From positions 1-64,000 of the forward strand of contig JAYOLL010000007.1 in NCBI GenBank assembly GCA_038120295.1: DNA of 64,000 nt, in the 5' to 3' direction. The position numbers were made by a program, and so were the translations under genes. Below are positions 62,390-64,000 of the stretch, in pieces (within the stretch, counting starts at the first letter, position 1; each line of letters opens with the position of its first letter). The DNA is from JAYOEY01 sp038120295 (lineage in GTDB: Bacteria; Pseudomonadota; Alphaproteobacteria; MPNO01; UBA2964). The notes under the pieces are model-generated. The model saw only the letters and a list, made by a program, of their open reading frames with translations. It was not told where the DNA came from and made no database searches.

Positions 62390-64000
62390 CTATTCAGCCG
62401 CAGCGCCATCCGCGCTATCGGCTTCTTCCCTGGGTTTGCCGCTGATCTCTTCGCCGGTCTCCTGATCGACGACCTTCATCGACAACTTGACCTTGCCGCG
62501 ATCGTCGATGCCGAGCACCTTGACCTTGACCTCATCGCCCTCATTGACGACATCGGTCACCTTGCCAACGCGGCGCGGCGCAAGCTCGCTGATATGAACC
62601 AGCCCGTCGCGAGCGCCGAGGAAGTTCACGAAAGCGCCGAAATCGACAACCTTCACGACCTTGCCGTTATAGATCACGCCGACCTCGGGCTCGGCCACGA
62701 TCGACTTGATCCACTCGACCGCTGCGTTGCCGGCATCGGCGTCGACCGCCGCGACCTTGACCGTGCCGTCATCGTCGATATCGACCTTGGCGCCGGTGGT
62801 CTCGCAGATTTCGCGAATGACCTTGCCGCCCGTGCCGATGACTTCGCGGATCTTGTCCTTCGGAATGGAGAGCGTGGTGATGCGCGGCGCATTGTCGTTG
62901 ACGGTATCGCGCGCCGCCGAAATCGCCTTGCCCATCTCGCCCAGGATGTGCATCCGTCCGTCACGCGCCTGGTTGAGGGCGATCTCCATGATCTCCTCTG
63001 TAATGCCCGTGATCTTGATGTCCATCTGGAGCGAGGTGACGCCCCCTTCGGTACCGGCTACCTTGAAGTCCATGTCGCCGAGATGATCCTCGTCGCCGAG
63101 AATATCCGAAAGTACGGCAAAGCCTTCCTCTTCCTTGATCAGCCCCATGGCGATACCCGCCACCGGACGCTTGATCGGAACGCCCGCATCCATCAGCGAC
63201 AGCGACGTGCCGCAGACCGTCGCCATCGACGACGAACCGTTGGATTCGGTGACTTCCGAAACCACGCGGATGGTGTAGGGGAACTCTTCCTTGGTCGGCA
63301 GCACCGCATGCACCGCGCGCCAGGCGAGCTTGCCATGGCCGATTTCACGGCGTCCCGGCGAACGCAGGAAGCTTGCTTCGCCGACCGAATAGGGCGGGAA
63401 GTTGTAATGCAGCATGAAGTGCTCGCGGTATTCTCCCTCGAGCGCATCGATGATCTGCTCGTCCTGCCCGGTGCCGAGCGTGGCGACGGCCAGCGCCTGG
63501 GTTTCGCCGCGGGTGAACAGCGCGCTGCCATGGCTGCGCGGCAGGGTGCCGACCTCAGCCATGATGGGACGCACCGTTTTGGTATCGCGCCCGTCGATGC
63601 GCTGGCCGGTCTTGATGATATTGCCGCGCACGACATCCTTTTCGATATCCTTGAGGATGCCGCCCGCCATTTCGAGCTCGTCAGCGCTGAGATCCAGCGC
63701 CGCGAGAGCCGCTTCCTTGGCTGCGCCGACCTTTTCGACGCGCGCCTGCTTGACGGTCTCCGTATAGGCCTCGCGCAGCGGACCTTCAGCGACGCCGCGC
63801 AGCTTCTCAGCGAGCGCGGCCTTCTCGGGCGGCGCCTCAGGCAGATCCCAGGGATCCTTGGCGCATTTCTCGGCCAGATCGATGATCGCGCTGATCACCG
63901 GCTGGAATTCGCGATGCGCAAACATCACCGCGCCGAGCATGACTTCTTCCGACAGTTCGCTTGCTTCGGATTCGACCATCAGCACAGCGTCCGTCGTTCC
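62390..64000 (-). CDS. pnp: polyribonucleotide nucleotidyltransferase (PNPase), 5' part beyond the window
   Basis: At least 536 residues, the C-terminal three quarters; the frame stays open through base 64000. The visible part opens with VLMVESEASELSEEVMLGAV of the first RNase PH core. The second core has RSHGSALFTRGETQALA and STMATV-like SSSMATVCGTSL. A KH domain (IREVIGTGGKVIREI) and an S1 domain (GKVVKVVDFGAFVNF then GLVHISEL) end the protein. It degrades RNA 3' to 5' in the degradosome. Confidence 0.97.
   Translation of the reverse strand, partial: GTTDAVLMVESEASELSEEVMLGAVMFAHREFQPVISAIIDLAEKCAKDPWDLPEAPPEKAALAEKLRGVAEGPLREAYTETVKQARVEKVGAAKEAALAALDLSADELEMAGGILKDIEKDVVRGNIIKTGQRIDGRDTKTVRPIMAEVGTLPRSHGSALFTRGETQALAVATLGTGQDEQIIDALEGEYREHFMLHYNFPPYSVGEASFLRSPGRREIGHGKLAWRAVHAVLPTKEEFPYTIRVVSEVTESNGSSSMATVCGTSLSLMDAGVPIKRPVAGIAMGLIKEEEGFAVLSDILGDEDHLGDMDFKVAGTEGGVTSLQMDIKITGITEEIMEIALNQARDGRMHILGEMGKAISAARDTVNDNAPRITTLSIPKDKIREVIGTGGKVIREICETTGAKVDIDDDGTVKVAAVDADAGNAAVEWIKSIVAEPEVGVIYNGKVVKVVDFGAFVNFLGARDGLVHISELAPRRVGKVTDVVNEGDEVKVKVLGIDDRGKVKLSMKVVDQETGEEISGKPREEADSADGAAAE

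Overview
The window reads as a piece of a GC-rich alphaproteobacterial chromosome (well above 60% G+C by eye). Lineage clues are the block mutM-hypothetical-enoyl-CoA hydratase-rpsT-dnaA-dnaN-recF-gyrB beside ubiE-ubiB-coaBC-dut-moeB, an Irr-type Fur regulator directly behind fabA-fabB-fabI, an MmcB-family protein, a two-domain dCTP deaminase and a TIGR01459-type HAD protein. A Rhodospirillales-like member fits best, but I cannot name a species. The sequence is draft quality. It contains a 100-N gap at 2436-2535, one clear single-base frameshift in a G tract (48751-48758) and a second long G tract (40163-40171).

Layout. 1-10 kb: tRNA-Ser, an acyl-CoA ligase, a small membrane protein, a membrane-anchored degenerate EAL protein (interrupted by the gap), a HAD hydrolase, a 1080-residue coiled-coil membrane protein, an MFS exporter and a TPR-methyltransferase. 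The EAL protein and the coiled-coil protein resemble a polar-landmark pair. 10-24 kb: mmcB, then a minus-strand run with the two-domain dCTP deaminase, gmhA, hldE and tspO. A surface-polysaccharide block follows: heparinase II/III-like protein, bi-domain oxidoreductase, two divergent asparagine-synthase-type amidotransferases and UDP-glucuronate decarboxylase. 24-36 kb: a PPP-family phosphatase, a sensor with PAS and degenerate HD-GYP domains, a LapG-type protease, an ABC-2 exporter, a ferritin-like protein, a CbiB-like membrane protein, a periplasmic ankyrin protein, SCO, YcgN, a DMT transporter, a class A penicillin-binding protein and a GNAT acetyltransferase. 36-53 kb: the replication and ubiquinone housekeeping core listed above. 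A frameshifted TauD-type dioxygenase and a VOC protein sit between ubiB and coaBC. 53-64 kb: a solitary tricarboxylate-type binding protein, a 2-hydroxyacid dehydrogenase, an SH3 protein, an iron and peroxide module (irr, rubrerythrin without rubredoxin, CCG iron-sulfur protein, DUF3501), fabA-fabB-fabI, a glycerophosphodiester phosphodiesterase and the 3' part of pnp, which runs off the end.

How they work together. HldE and GmhA make ADP-heptose for lipopolysaccharide core, and the polysaccharide genes modify sugars nearby. The EAL, HD-GYP and LapG-type genes hint at cyclic-di-GMP-linked surface or polarity control, although both cyclic-di-GMP domains have lost catalytic residues. The strongest candidate for an under-described system is the rubrerythrin/CCG/DUF3501 operon behind irr. 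Its short rubrerythrin lacks its own rubredoxin domain, and an iron-sulfur electron carrier is encoded next to it. A second unusual signal is a family of 15-bp tandem repeats at three unrelated loci (2097-2141, 4660-4704, 35593-35682) sharing an AAA...CCGGG-like core. No CRISPR array, complete insertion sequence, prophage or riboswitch was recognised.
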